Virus record (IMG/VR): IMGVR_UViG_3300036852_000211
Span: 1-43,792 of that record
DNA: 43,792 bases
Direction: 5' to 3' (one strand)
Origin: a virus
The first letter of the stretch is position 1, and every line of letters starts with the position of its first letter. A program made the translations under genes and the position numbers. Positions 20,991-29,208 of this stretch are shown in pieces. The notes beneath the pieces were generated by a model. That model worked only from the letters and a program-made list of their open reading frames with translations. It ran no database searches and was not told where the DNA came from.

Positions 20991-22990
20991 TGGTCGAACC
21001 TGTTGCACCGGCCCTGGCGATGCCGACCGAACCCGTGGGGCCCGTACTCAAGATTCCCTTGTCTGACGAGAAGCTCGAACTCTTCCGCAAGGAAATCGAG
21101 CGCGCGCGCCAATTGCGCGAGAACAAGATTGTGGAATGGCAAGTTGAGGAGAATTTGAAACGGTACGCACCAGCCGCCAAAAATGCTGTCGGCGTAAATG
21201 TCGGCGTGGACTTTCGCGACGTTGAGCGAAAAGGCGCTGACCTCCTGTTCGACACACCAGTGATCGCTGTGCAACCGGGTCCAGATGGTGATGCGCAAGC
21301 TGCATTGTTACATCAAGAATTGTTGAACGCATTGCTTGCGGCTGACAAGATGAACGCGAAAGCGACAGCCTCCAAAGCGATCCAGAATTGTCTCATCGCG
21401 ATTCAACCAGCCTTCACGAAGATCGGGTATACCCCCACCATCGTAGACGTGCCTGACGCGATGACGGGTCTCCCGATTCCACAGGTCGTGCATGAGGAAT
21501 TTTTTTGGTCCCGTATCAGTGGGAAAGCGGGCCTTATCCCCGTTGATTTCCACGATACGGATTATGACAAAGCCCCTTGGCTTGGCTACGACTGGAAGAA
21601 ACCCGTCTCCCAAGTCAAGCGGGAATACAACCTACCGCCCGACTGGGAACCCACGAAAGGGGGCACGCGCGAAGTCACGTTTAGCGAAGGCAAGGAACCT
21701 GCTGGCGCCAGTGATCCCCAATGCACCGGCACCGAACTCTGGTATCGCGCCAGTCTTTTTGATGACACTGTCATCCATCCCGAACTCTTGCGCGTGCTGG
21801 TCTTGATCGATGGCTACGATCATCCTGTAAAACACGAGAATGCGCCATGGCAGGAACGCGACGGCCGTATCGTGCTCACACCGGACACGATCATTGGGTA
21901 TCCCATTCACCCGCTGGCGCTACGAGATTCTCCGGACAGTGCGTGGGTGCCCGCCGATTCTTCGCAGACGGGACCACTGACGAAAGAGATCAATACATAT
22001 CTCGATCAGACGAAAGCCAAACGTGATGCCAACCGCCTGATTCTGCTCGCCGCTATCGGCAAGATCGACATGGAGGCGCTAGCGACAATTAAGGAGATGG
22101 AGATTTTCAAGGGGATGGATATGAATATCATCCCCGTGTTGGAAGAAGCGCTTGCCTCAGGCAAGTCCAATACCGTCCTCCAGCAAGTGCCCACCTTGGA
22201 ATTGGGTCGTGAGACCTATCTGGGGCTCGAGATTTTCGAGCAGAAGCGTGATCAGATCTTGGGGATGACGGCCCCACAAGGCGGTACACAGAATAGGAAA
22301 GCGCGCACGGCTACGGAGATCGCGACGGTTGATCGACATTCGAATGCACGGTTCAATAAAGAGCGCAAACGTGACGAGGAATGGTTTCTGGCTGGCGTGC
22401 GTAAATTCTCCGCATGGCTTGTCCAGTACGGCGATCGGATCGCCGTCGATATTTTGGGCCGTTCGCGCGCGGCCCAATGGCTGCAATTTCGCCAGGCTGG
22501 TTTGTTAGGCCGGTTCACGTTCGATATCGCCATGGATTCCGGCAAATATATCGACGTTGAGGATGACCGGCGACAGTTCTTGCAAGTCATCAACTTCGCC
22601 GCCAAATCCCCATTTATCAATCAGCAGACGATGTGGCGCAAGTTCTGCGAAAAGTTCGGGTATGACCCCGCGGAATGGTTGGCGCAGCCGCAACCGGAGA
22701 AACCCGATCCGCCGGGGATGAACGTGGCTCTCAAAGGAGAGGACTTCATTGGCGCGCAAGGGCCGATCGTGCTCGATTTGCTCTCGAAAATGGGTTATCC
22801 AATTGATGGGAAGGCCGTGCAATTGGCTTTGGCACTTCAGAATCTAGGGGTTGGCGCACAGCCGACGAACGGGGCAGAAGCACCGGCGAATGGCAATCCC
22901 CAGACGGCGAGCACAGCGGATAAGGCGGACCGGCTCGACCAACATCAGCTTGACGAAACAGGAGCACTGAGTGGACCAGGTCCAATGTGA
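20987..22990 (+). CDS. Portal protein (P22-like)
   Basis: 667 residues, ATGA-coupled to the terminase nuclease. The length, the helical N-terminus (FRKEIERARQLRENKIVEWQ), the central conserved region and the crown-like C-terminal helices fit P22-type portals. Blocks such as WVPADSSQTGPLTKEINTYL and RTATEIATVDRHSNARF are typical of the helix that lines the DNA channel. Twelve copies would form the ring at one capsid vertex through which DNA is packaged and ejected. The C-terminal 50 residues are low-complexity. Confidence 0.92.
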   Translation: MMVEPVAPALAMPTEPVGPVLKIPLSDEKLELFRKEIERARQLRENKIVEWQVEENLKRYAPAAKNAVGVNVGVDFRDVERKGADLLFDTPVIAVQPGPDGDAQAALLHQELLNALLAADKMNAKATASKAIQNCLIAIQPAFTKIGYTPTIVDVPDAMTGLPIPQVVHEEFFWSRISGKAGLIPVDFHDTDYDKAPWLGYDWKKPVSQVKREYNLPPDWEPTKGGTREVTFSEGKEPAGASDPQCTGTELWYRASLFDDTVIHPELLRVLVLIDGYDHPVKHENAPWQERDGRIVLTPDTIIGYPIHPLALRDSPDSAWVPADSSQTGPLTKEINTYLDQTKAKRDANRLILLAAIGKIDMEALATIKEMEIFKGMDMNIIPVLEEALASGKSNTVLQQVPTLELGRETYLGLEIFEQKRDQILGMTAPQGGTQNRKARTATEIATVDRHSNARFNKERKRDEEWFLAGVRKFSAWLVQYGDRIAVDILGRSRAAQWLQFRQAGLLGRFTFDIAMDSGKYIDVEDDRRQFLQVINFAAKSPFINQQTMWRKFCEKFGYDPAEWLAQPQPEKPDPPGMNVALKGEDFIGAQGPIVLDLLSKMGYPIDGKAVQLALALQNLGVGAQPTNGAEAPANGNPQTASTADKADRLDQHQLDETGALSGPGPM

Positions 22991-23393
22991 GATATGCGGC
23001 GTGTTTTACGGGATTGGTGATTATCCGTTCTGTAAAGGCGGGCATGGACGTGCACGAGGGATCGTGGTCGGTGATGACATTCCTGGCGGGATGTGGCAGG
23101 AGAACGGCTTCTCTCAACCGATCAAGGTGCATTCCTGGTCCGAATTACATCGTCGCTTGGCGGCTGAAGGCTTGCAAATCGCCCCGCGCTATGTGGAGGG
23201 GTCCAAGCATTTGACGAAATGGGTCTCGGTGGATCTGGAAGCAGCCAAGGCGCTTGTATCTCGTGGTGTCACATCAACGACCGCACCGACCGGACCGGGC
23301 GGCTTGGCGCTTCTGGAGCCGCACCCGGATTATCCGATCACCGTGACCGATGCCGGGTGGACGATTACCAGCCGTGAGGCTACACGTGAGTAA
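22971..23393 (+). CDS. Small zinc-containing structural-module protein
   Basis: 140 residues from a GTG inside the 3' end of the portal gene, with GGAG upstream. CEICG at 6-10 and CKGGHG at 21-26 could form one zinc site, as in phage proteins encoded next to the portal. The middle (HSWSELHRRLAAEGLQIAPRY) resembles a conserved phage helix. Its role in the virion is unknown. Confidence 0.72.
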   Translation: MDQVQCEICGVFYGIGDYPFCKGGHGRARGIVVGDDIPGGMWQENGFSQPIKVHSWSELHRRLAAEGLQIAPRYVEGSKHLTKWVSVDLEAAKALVSRGVTSTTAPTGPGGLALLEPHPDYPITVTDAGWTITSREATRE

Positions 23394-23862
23394 GGGCTTT
23401 GCCGTCTTTGCCGCAATGCGGGGTACACCGCAGATGATGCTGACGTCGCCGCAGATCGCGCTGATTCTCGCACTCGAGCGCATCCTACAACAAGCGGGCC
23501 TCTGGCTCGTCTGCGCGCGATGTGCGCGCGTGCACGGGACCTACAAACATCTCGCTATGGCGAATGCCATCGAGGATGACATATGGAAGATCGATTGCCC
23601 GTGCATGACACGCCGATTCCCGCGCGCCGCTCTCGAGCACTCGATGACCCCAAGTGGGGATCTGCTGAAACTGGCGGAAACCCTCTTAGCTGGCACCCAG
23701 TTGGCAATCCGGTGCCCGGTGAAACGAACGGGGTGTCTGACGACCCCGTTGGACGTGACGCTAGAGCCGGACGGCGTGACGGCGCGGTGCCAGTGCTGGC
23801 AGATCGATCTGACAGCGGGAGCGTATCGGTTCCGGAAACAGCAGCCGGCGGTGCCCGCGTGA
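23386..23862 (+). CDS. Hypothetical Cys-rich protein in the head module
   Basis: 158 residues from a GTG that overlaps the previous gene. An N-terminal helix is followed by several Cys pairs (CARC, CPC, then CPVKRTGC and CQC), suggesting two metal sites. Genes of this kind lie between portal and scaffold in related layouts, but no function is known. It is GTGA-coupled to the next short gene. Confidence 0.62.
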   Translation: MSKGFAVFAAMRGTPQMMLTSPQIALILALERILQQAGLWLVCARCARVHGTYKHLAMANAIEDDIWKIDCPCMTRRFPRAALEHSMTPSGDLLKLAETLLAGTQLAIRCPVKRTGCLTTPLDVTLEPDGVTARCQCWQIDLTAGAYRFRKQQPAVPA

Positions 23863-23972
23863 CTTGTGGCTGTGGGCAGACCGTCGTGTATACACGTCCG
23901 AGCGGGCGACGGATTTGTGTGACCTGCGGAACACGCATCCGAGATGTAGTTCCAAAAATGGAGAGATTTTGA
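23859..23972 (+). CDS. 37-residue zinc-ribbon peptide
   Basis: It reads from a GTG overlapping the previous stop. CGCG at 3-6 and CVTCG at 20-24 define a minimal two-knuckle zinc ribbon with a short beta hairpin between. The coupling at both ends (GTGA and TTGA) supports translation despite the size. Confidence 0.6.
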   Translation: MTCGCGQTVVYTRPSGRRICVTCGTRIRDVVPKMERF

Positions 23973-24373
23973 ACAACGTGACGGTCCTGGATTCGACGAC
24001 GAGAGAAATTGATGATCGCGTTGATCTGTACATGCACACGTGGGGTGCCAACGACCATTGGAAGATCCGCCTCGTGGATCTCATGACTGGACGAGTATTG
24101 ACAAGGGAAGGGCAGGGCCGCTCAGCGCGTCTTGCAGCAGAACAAACGATGCGTGTGGAATTAGCAGAGAAACAAAAAGGTTCTGAGATGTCGATAACGC
24201 TCGCGGAACTTGAACTCGCCGCCCAGCGTGTACGGAATGTGTTGGATTCGCTCCGGGAAAGAGGGTACGGCCTGGAGGATGGCGACGAGGAATATATACG
24301 CGCGTTTGCGCTGGAGATCGTTGCTGCTGAAGCACGCGGTCGACGACAAGCAGAGCAGAATGCGATGCAGTAA
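23969..24373 (+). CDS. Hypothetical helical protein before the capsid leader
   Basis: 134 residues if the TTG overlapping the previous stop is used, with GGAGAG four bases upstream; a GTG at 23978 is the alternative. A beta-like N-terminal half (DDRVDLYMHTWGANDHWKIR) is followed by a long charged helix (LAELELAAQRVRNVLDSLRE). It is the last gene before the structured leader at 24385-24510. Confidence 0.6.
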   Translation: MNNVTVLDSTTREIDDRVDLYMHTWGANDHWKIRLVDLMTGRVLTREGQGRSARLAAEQTMRVELAEKQKGSEMSITLAELELAAQRVRNVLDSLRERGYGLEDGDEEYIRAFALEIVAAEARGRRQAEQNAMQ

Positions 24374-24384
24374 CCAAGTTTTGA

Positions 24385-24440
24385 CAGGACGCTAGGCCGA
24401 CGGGCCGAACCGCGGGTTGCCTTCCCGCGTGGCGTTCCTG
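24385..24440 (+). ncRNA. Three-way-junction RNA structure upstream of the scaffold gene
   Basis: An outer helix (24385-24392 with 24432-24440, one bulge) encloses two hairpins: GGCC/GGCC with a GACG loop (24395-24406) and CGCGGG/CCCGCG with a 7-base loop (24411-24429). It lies immediately before a long intrinsic terminator and the scaffold-coat genes. This placement suggests a structured leader that controls capsid gene expression, for example through binding of a virion protein or a ligand. It matches no riboswitch class that I recognise. Confidence 0.6.
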
Positions 24441-24460
24441 ACAACAGGCAGCAAGACCGA

Positions 24461-24510
24461 GGCGCTTGCGCGTCATGGATCGATTCCATGGCTGCGTGAG
24501 CGCCTTTTTT
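24461..24510 (+). terminator. Long intrinsic terminator upstream of the scaffold gene
   Basis: GGCGCT (24461-24466) pairs with AGCGCC (24499-24504), and CATGGA (24474-24479) with TCCATG (24485-24490) continues the same hairpin. Six T follow directly (24505-24510). Flanking CAGGCA (24445-24450) and TGCCTG (24513-24518) can also pair, which may be an alternative fold. It should end or attenuate transcription between the portal-side genes and the capsid genes. No separate promoter for the latter is obvious in 24511-24567. Confidence 0.8.
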
Positions 24511-24567
24511 GTTGCCTGTCTCTTTTCGAGCGCCGCGATGCGAGACAGCGGCAGACGGAGTGTACCG

Positions 24568-25575
24568 ATGGACCCAATCACGACCACACCGAATGTCCCA
24601 GCGACGACAGAGACACCATCTGTCGCCACGACGACGCCCAGTGTGTCGGCCGAGAAGCCTGCAGCGACGTGGGATGAAGCCTATGCCCGCGTGGATGCGG
24701 CGGCAGCCGCGGCCCCTGCCACCCCCGAGACGCCCGAGTCCCCGGCGTTAGAGCCTGCTCCTGCGACAACGGAGCCGCCGCCCGCAGAGGACGTCCCGGT
24801 CCCTGGTGAACCGCCGAAAGAGCGATGGCCCTCCATCCTTGAGAACGCGCGTAAGAAAGGGCACGAGGCGGCCATACAGGAATTTCAGCAGCAGTACGGC
24901 GGGGGCCTGGAAGTGGTCCAAGCCCTCCGATCCGACTTGCCAGGCACGCTCGGCCAACTCCTTGACGAAGCGATCACCTCCCCTGAACACGGAGCGAGTG
25001 TGCGCGCGATGTTGGGGCAAAAGCTGAGTAGCCTGCGCCGCCAGACGACACCGCCACCCGTGGAAGACGCCGAACCACAGATCTACGTGCAGGGCGAGAA
25101 CGGTGAAACGTTTGTCGATCCGGCGGCGCTGCCCAAACGCGATGCGTGGCTCGAGCGACGCCTCGAACGCAAGTTTGAGGAGAAATTCAAGCCGATCGCG
25201 GATCTGCAGCAACAAGTCGAACACGCGCAAGCCATCGCCAGATTTCAGGCGCAATCACAGCAGACCGTGACTCAACGCTTGGAGTTTTGGAAAACCCAAC
25301 CTGGGTTCACGACTCACGCCAAAGCCATTGCCGCGAAGCAGAAAGAACTCTTCGAGGCGAATCACGCGAATGGCATGGACGAGTGGACCGCGTTGGGGAT
25401 GGCGTACGCGCAGATCGTCCCGCCCCTACTGCAACAGCAACAGCAGACAGATTTGACGGCGACGGCGGTGGCGAAAGCGGCCGGCCGAAGCGATAACCCT
25501 GCGGCGTCGGCCCCCGCCCCGCCGCGCAGACCGAAGACGTGGGATGAAGCCTATGCCCAGGTCGGCTTGGTCTGA
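24568..25575 (+). CDS. Scaffolding protein
   Basis: 335 residues, start at MDPITTTPNV with CGGAG upstream; the longer frame from 24466 would read through the terminator. The first 110 residues are Pro/Thr/Ala-rich and disordered. A charged helical centre and a coiled coil (RLERKFEEKFKPIADLQQQV) follow, as expected of scaffolds that guide coat assembly and then leave. It precedes the coat gene. The sequence TWDEAYAxV occurs at residues 34-42 and again at the C-terminus. Confidence 0.85.
   Translation: MDPITTTPNVPATTETPSVATTTPSVSAEKPAATWDEAYARVDAAAAAAPATPETPESPALEPAPATTEPPPAEDVPVPGEPPKERWPSILENARKKGHEAAIQEFQQQYGGGLEVVQALRSDLPGTLGQLLDEAITSPEHGASVRAMLGQKLSSLRRQTTPPPVEDAEPQIYVQGENGETFVDPAALPKRDAWLERRLERKFEEKFKPIADLQQQVEHAQAIARFQAQSQQTVTQRLEFWKTQPGFTTHAKAIAAKQKELFEANHANGMDEWTALGMAYAQIVPPLLQQQQQTDLTATAVAKAAGRSDNPAASAPAPPRRPKTWDEAYAQVGLV
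24666..24688 (+). repeat. 23-base direct repeat, copy 1 (scaffold N-terminal part)
   Basis: The 23 bases GACGTGGGATGAAGCC..., encoding TWDEAYA, recur exactly at 25536-25558. Both copies are in frame, at opposite ends of the scaffold gene. Confidence 0.85.
25536..25558 (+). repeat. 23-base direct repeat, copy 2 (scaffold C-terminus)
   Basis: Exact copy of 24666-24688, coding for TWDEAYA seven to eight codons before the scaffold stop. Recombination between copies would delete almost the whole gene, so retention suggests that both are useful or the duplication is recent. Confidence 0.85.
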
Positions 25576-25592
25576 AGAAAGGACACGGATAG

Positions 25593-26561
25593 ATGCCAGT
25601 TCCGAACGTTGGACAGCGCGAGGCGGCGGCGTGGGAAGTCTACGTCGGCACCAAGCCCAACGACGCGATTCACGATGAGTACTCACAACTCGAACGCATG
25701 GAGCGCTCCAAAGCCTTCAAAGGCTTCACGGGCGGGAAGGCGTACATCGGGACGATTGAGTACAGACTGAATACGTCGGTCAAACCGATCACCGACACGG
25801 AAACGCTCGACACTACGCGAGTCGATGTGTTCGACGAGTTCGAATACGACGGCAAACAGTACGCGGGCGATTACGTCATCTCGACCAAAGAGGAAGCGGA
25901 AAACCGCGGCTCAGCGGCGAAGTTCGACCTGGACAAGGGCAAATCGGACAACTTGCTCAAGTCCCTGCGCTCACGAATCAATGCTGATATCTGTGGCGCG
26001 CAGAGCGGCAATGAAATCCTGGGCCTCCAGGATCTCGTCTCCGCCACACCCACGACGGGCAGCCCCGGCGCGGTTGATCGCTCCGTCCATACCTTCTGGC
26101 GCAATCAGCAGGTCACGGGGACGCAGTCCACGAGCGCGTTCGATAACCTCCGGGCCTCCATGCGCACGATCCATGCCGCCGCATCGAAAGGCATGGGCGT
26201 GATGGAGCCGGAATACTACCTGTCGACTTCCACGGTCGTGAATGGCTATGAATCGCTCCTCGTCGCGAATGAATTCGTGAGCGACAAGCGCGATTCCGGT
26301 CAAGTGGATGCCGGCATCGATCACGATGCGATGCGGTTCAAAAAGGCCCGCGTGGTCTGGGACCGTGACGTGCTCGCGGACACGATGTACGCGCTCAACA
26401 ACGAAAACCTGCTCATTGCGTACCAGACCGATTTCTGGATGAAGGCGTATGGCAAGGTGCGTCCTGGGAATCAACTCGTCGACATCCTCGCAGTTGAAAC
26501 GCAGTGCGCGTTGATCTCTAACAACCCACGCCATCTCGGCGTGATCACGGCCATCAGCTAA
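25593..26561 (+). CDS. Major capsid (coat) protein, HK97-fold type
   Basis: 322 residues, AAAGGA upstream of the ATG. Its place right after the scaffold gene, its size, and its sequence character fit a coat protein: an extended N-arm, an E-loop-like strand pair (FDEFEYDGKQYAGDYVIS), a spine helix region (NLLKSLRSRINADICGAQSG) and a beta-rich A-domain (RFKKARVVWDRDVLAD). Several hundred copies would form the icosahedral head. No clear N-terminal protease site is seen, so cleavage after assembly is not predicted. Confidence 0.88.
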   Translation: MPVPNVGQREAAAWEVYVGTKPNDAIHDEYSQLERMERSKAFKGFTGGKAYIGTIEYRLNTSVKPITDTETLDTTRVDVFDEFEYDGKQYAGDYVISTKEEAENRGSAAKFDLDKGKSDNLLKSLRSRINADICGAQSGNEILGLQDLVSATPTTGSPGAVDRSVHTFWRNQQVTGTQSTSAFDNLRASMRTIHAAASKGMGVMEPEYYLSTSTVVNGYESLLVANEFVSDKRDSGQVDAGIDHDAMRFKKARVVWDRDVLADTMYALNNENLLIAYQTDFWMKAYGKVRPGNQLVDILAVETQCALISNNPRHLGVITAIS

Positions 26562-26572
26562 AGGAGGACATC

Positions 26573-27304
26573 ATGCCTAACATTGCTGGATGGCCAATCG
26601 CAATCGGACAAGAGGCGTTCGTCTCTTCCACGAATCGTGTACATCCCCTCGGGCAACCGGGCGTCACGGCCGATGGCCGGTTTTTCCGTTATGTCCGCGC
26701 CGGCGCCTCCGCGCTCGTCGTGGGCAACGCCTTGCAGTCGCGCGTGCAAGATGTCGATCACGATGACATCACGGCGCGCGTCACTGCAGTAGGCGCGAGC
26801 ACTCTGCTCATCACGGCCGGTGCGTCTGGAGGCGCGCTTGACGTCGATGAATATGCCAATGGCTATGCAGTCGTCGATACGACTCCTGGCCTCGGCTACA
26901 CCTACAAGATCGCGGGCCATGCTGCGATTGCCGCATCCGCCAATGGCGAATTGGTCTTGGCGGACAACGAAACGGTGCAGGTCGCGTTGACAGCCTCGTC
27001 ACGCATCACCCTGGTCGCGAATCCGTACGACAAGGTGATTCAACATCCGGTCACAACGGCGTCAGGGATCACCGTGGGTGGGTGCACCTATCCGATCGCT
27101 GCCAATGAATACGGGTGGATTCAAACGGGTGGCGTCGGGGCCGCGTTGATTGCCGGGACACCCGGTGTCGGCCAACCCGTGACGGCGGTCGGTGCGGTGG
27201 CGGGCGCGTTGTCCGTCCATTCGGCCGAACTGTCGCACGTCGCCTACATGATGGTCACCGGACGCGATACGAAGGTGCTGCCGGTGTTCTGGGTGCTGTA
27301 CTAA
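26573..27304 (+). CDS. Putative capsid decoration protein
   Basis: 243 residues, with a strong AAAGGAGG ribosome site consistent with high expression. The sequence is Gly/Ala/Val-rich and all-beta in appearance (FFRYVRAGASALVVGNALQS, ASGITVGGCTYPIAANEYGW). Proteins of this kind follow the coat gene in many phages and cement the shell. A 13-bp hairpin follows its stop. Confidence 0.72.
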   Translation: MPNIAGWPIAIGQEAFVSSTNRVHPLGQPGVTADGRFFRYVRAGASALVVGNALQSRVQDVDHDDITARVTAVGASTLLITAGASGGALDVDEYANGYAVVDTTPGLGYTYKIAGHAAIAASANGELVLADNETVQVALTASSRITLVANPYDKVIQHPVTTASGITVGGCTYPIAANEYGWIQTGGVGAALIAGTPGVGQPVTAVGAVAGALSVHSAELSHVAYMMVTGRDTKVLPVFWVLY

Positions 27305-27311
27305 CGCAGAT

Positions 27312-27347
27312 GGTGGGGCTGGTCTATCGGACCGGCCTCACCCATTT
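27312..27347 (+). terminator. Strong hairpin after the capsid genes (partial terminator candidate)
   Basis: A stem of about 13 pairs, including wobbles, runs from 27312-27324 to 27330-27342 with a 5-base loop (TATCG) and is followed by CATTTC. The T run is weak, so it may slow transcription or protect the capsid mRNA end rather than stop all transcripts. Confidence 0.5.
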
Positions 27348-27358
27348 CAAAGAGTCGC

Positions 27359-27607
27359 ATGATGACGAAAAAGAAAAGTGTTGCCGAACGGGTCAAAGCT
27401 GCTGCGACGGCCCTCGTCGCCCCTGCTGAGACGGAAGCCGATGACGGATTGCTTCCGGTTCTCGTCGAAACCGTAGAAGGCAAGGTGGAGTCAGCGCGTG
27501 CAGAAGCGCCCCATGAGCGCTCATTCCATGTTCGGGTGAATGGCCTGCAGTTCTACCACTGCGGCACGGCCGATGATGGCACGTGGATTTATCGACAGGA
27601 GAAGTGA
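27359..27607 (+). CDS. Hypothetical protein in the head-tail module
   Basis: 82 residues. A basic helical N-terminus (MTKKKSVAERVKAAATALV) leads to a C-terminal beta-rich part (SFHVRVNGLQFYHCGTADDG). No family is recognised. The stop overlaps the next start (TGATG). Confidence 0.65.
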   Translation: MMTKKKSVAERVKAAATALVAPAETEADDGLLPVLVETVEGKVESARAEAPHERSFHVRVNGLQFYHCGTADDGTWIYRQEK

Positions 27608-28254
27608 TGGCGAAATTTCATAGCCCCAATGATCCCGACACGCCAGATCAGGACGTCTCGGCTGGACCAGGCGTCGATCCGACGGCGATCGCCATCGCGG
27701 TGGCGGCTGCGATGGCTCCGCTCATCCAGCAGATGCAACAGGGACAAGCGGAGATGATTGCGGCGCTCCTCAAGGGCCAGACGGTCAGTACGGCAGAAGC
27801 CGTCAAGGCCGCTCGGACGAAGCGGCCAGAATCGTATCTCGGAGATTTTCCATTCCCTGGGATGAGTCATTTCTCTCCCACCGGCGAGAAGCTGCCCCCC
27901 TTGCGGTGTGAGTCCTTTCTCGGCTACTGGGACGAGGATGAGAACGGGCAACTCACAATCTATGCCGGGTATCCCTATGTCGCCGATGAGTACGGCGGTT
28001 GCACGCTCGAAGAGCGGACCTTGCTGAACAATCTTGAGGCGGGTGTCTATCGCGCCAAACGGCGTGATGGGATGGAGGGAATCATCCGTGTGCAGATCAA
28101 GCATGACATCGATGGGCAGCCGACGCGGCTCGTCGTGGCGCCACCGAAAACGTGGTTGACCATGCAGATGAAAAACATGGTGGGCGGCGTGGATTTTCTG
28201 CGCCAGCTCCAACCTGACGTCGCGCAACGGGTGCGCGATAAGGATGCGGCGTAG
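27607..28254 (+). CDS. Conserved structural-module protein of unknown role
   Basis: 215 residues from the TGATG overlap. Residues 20-70 form an Ala/Gln-rich helix (IAVAAAMAPLIQQMQQGQAE). The rest is a mixed domain (CESFLGYWDEDENGQLTIYA, GVYRAKRRDGMEGIIRVQIK). It sits between capsid decoration and the tail adaptor, so a head-completion role is possible but not shown. Confidence 0.65.
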   Translation: MAKFHSPNDPDTPDQDVSAGPGVDPTAIAIAVAAAMAPLIQQMQQGQAEMIAALLKGQTVSTAEAVKAARTKRPESYLGDFPFPGMSHFSPTGEKLPPLRCESFLGYWDEDENGQLTIYAGYPYVADEYGGCTLEERTLLNNLEAGVYRAKRRDGMEGIIRVQIKHDIDGQPTRLVVAPPKTWLTMQMKNMVGGVDFLRQLQPDVAQRVRDKDAA

Positions 28255-29208
28255 ATGACGCGGTTGGATCTCCTCACGAAGCTGGCGCGAGCGACCGGTA
28301 AGAATGCCACGACGCTGGACAGTCTCACGCAAAGCCGGTTGTTAGATCATCTGAACAATCGGCATCGCGAGATTCTCTCTCGGCCGGGATGTGATGGATT
28401 ACGTCGTCGGACCACGACGCTGCTGAGTGTGGTCGATCAAGCCGCGTACGCTCTGCCTAATGTCGAGGATGTCCTGGAGATTCGCGAGACGACCAATGAC
28501 CGCACCCTGGGGCGGCGTTCCATGAGTCGGTATCGGACCTTCAATCCCGATCCAGCAGTGAGTACCGGCACGCCAGAGGCGTACGTGCCGAGCGGGTATC
28601 AACAGGTGGCGAAACAACCCGCCAATGCCAGTGAACTCTTCGTGAAATCATCCACGACCGATACGACCCAAACCGCCTATATCGAAGGTGCAATTACGGG
28701 TGGCTATCCTCGTTCAGCGAGTATCACGCTTACAGGGACGACGGCGGTGAGCCTGAGCACCACGATTACTACATGGGAGCGCATCGACAAGTTCTATCTC
28801 TCGGCGGTACCAGTGGGCGTCATCACGTTACATGAAGATAGCGGCACGGGCACGGAGCTTGCGCGGATTGGCATTAATCAGACGGTCCAGCGTTACTACA
28901 CCTTCTATTTCGATCCGACGCCGAGCGCCGCGATCACCTACGACCTGGACCTCGAATATGCGATCACCGACCTCGCCCAGAACACCGATGAGCCCTGGTT
29001 GCCAACCGACTTCCACGACCTGTTGTTTTATGGCGGGCTGATGGATGAATTGGTGAAGACCGATGACACACGGTTTGCGTGGGCTGAGCGTCGGTGGAAT
29101 CAGCGCTTGGGTGATCTGAACTTACATCTCGCACGGCAAGCGATGGAGACCACACCCAGCGGTCGCACGTCACGACTCGGGGCGTGGGTGGATGGAGGGG
29201 CATTCTAG
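28255..29208 (+). CDS. Head-to-tail adaptor (P22 gp4-like)
   Basis: 317 residues, starting right after the previous stop. The N-terminal helical segment (LLDHLNNRHREILSR), the strand-rich middle and the C-terminal helices (DFHDLLFYGGLMDELVKTDD, WAERRWNQRL) follow the plan of phage tail-accessory/adaptor proteins of the P22 gp4 type, which attach below the portal and receive the tail. Order on the genome (adaptor then nozzle) agrees. Confidence 0.72.
   Translation: MTRLDLLTKLARATGKNATTLDSLTQSRLLDHLNNRHREILSRPGCDGLRRRTTTLLSVVDQAAYALPNVEDVLEIRETTNDRTLGRRSMSRYRTFNPDPAVSTGTPEAYVPSGYQQVAKQPANASELFVKSSTTDTTQTAYIEGAITGGYPRSASITLTGTTAVSLSTTITTWERIDKFYLSAVPVGVITLHEDSGTGTELARIGINQTVQRYYTFYFDPTPSAAITYDLDLEYAITDLAQNTDEPWLPTDFHDLLFYGGLMDELVKTDDTRFAWAERRWNQRLGDLNLHLARQAMETTPSGRTSRLGAWVDGGAF

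Noticed and set aside
24381-24386. TTGACA as a promoter for the capsid genes
   Set aside because: No -10 box occurs at 15-19 bases downstream, and the stretch is part of the leader RNA helix.
27589-28332. Minus-strand open frame (247 codons) opposite the head-module gene at 27607
   Set aside because: No start signal, His/Arg-rich shadow composition, and two coupled plus-strand genes occupy the region.
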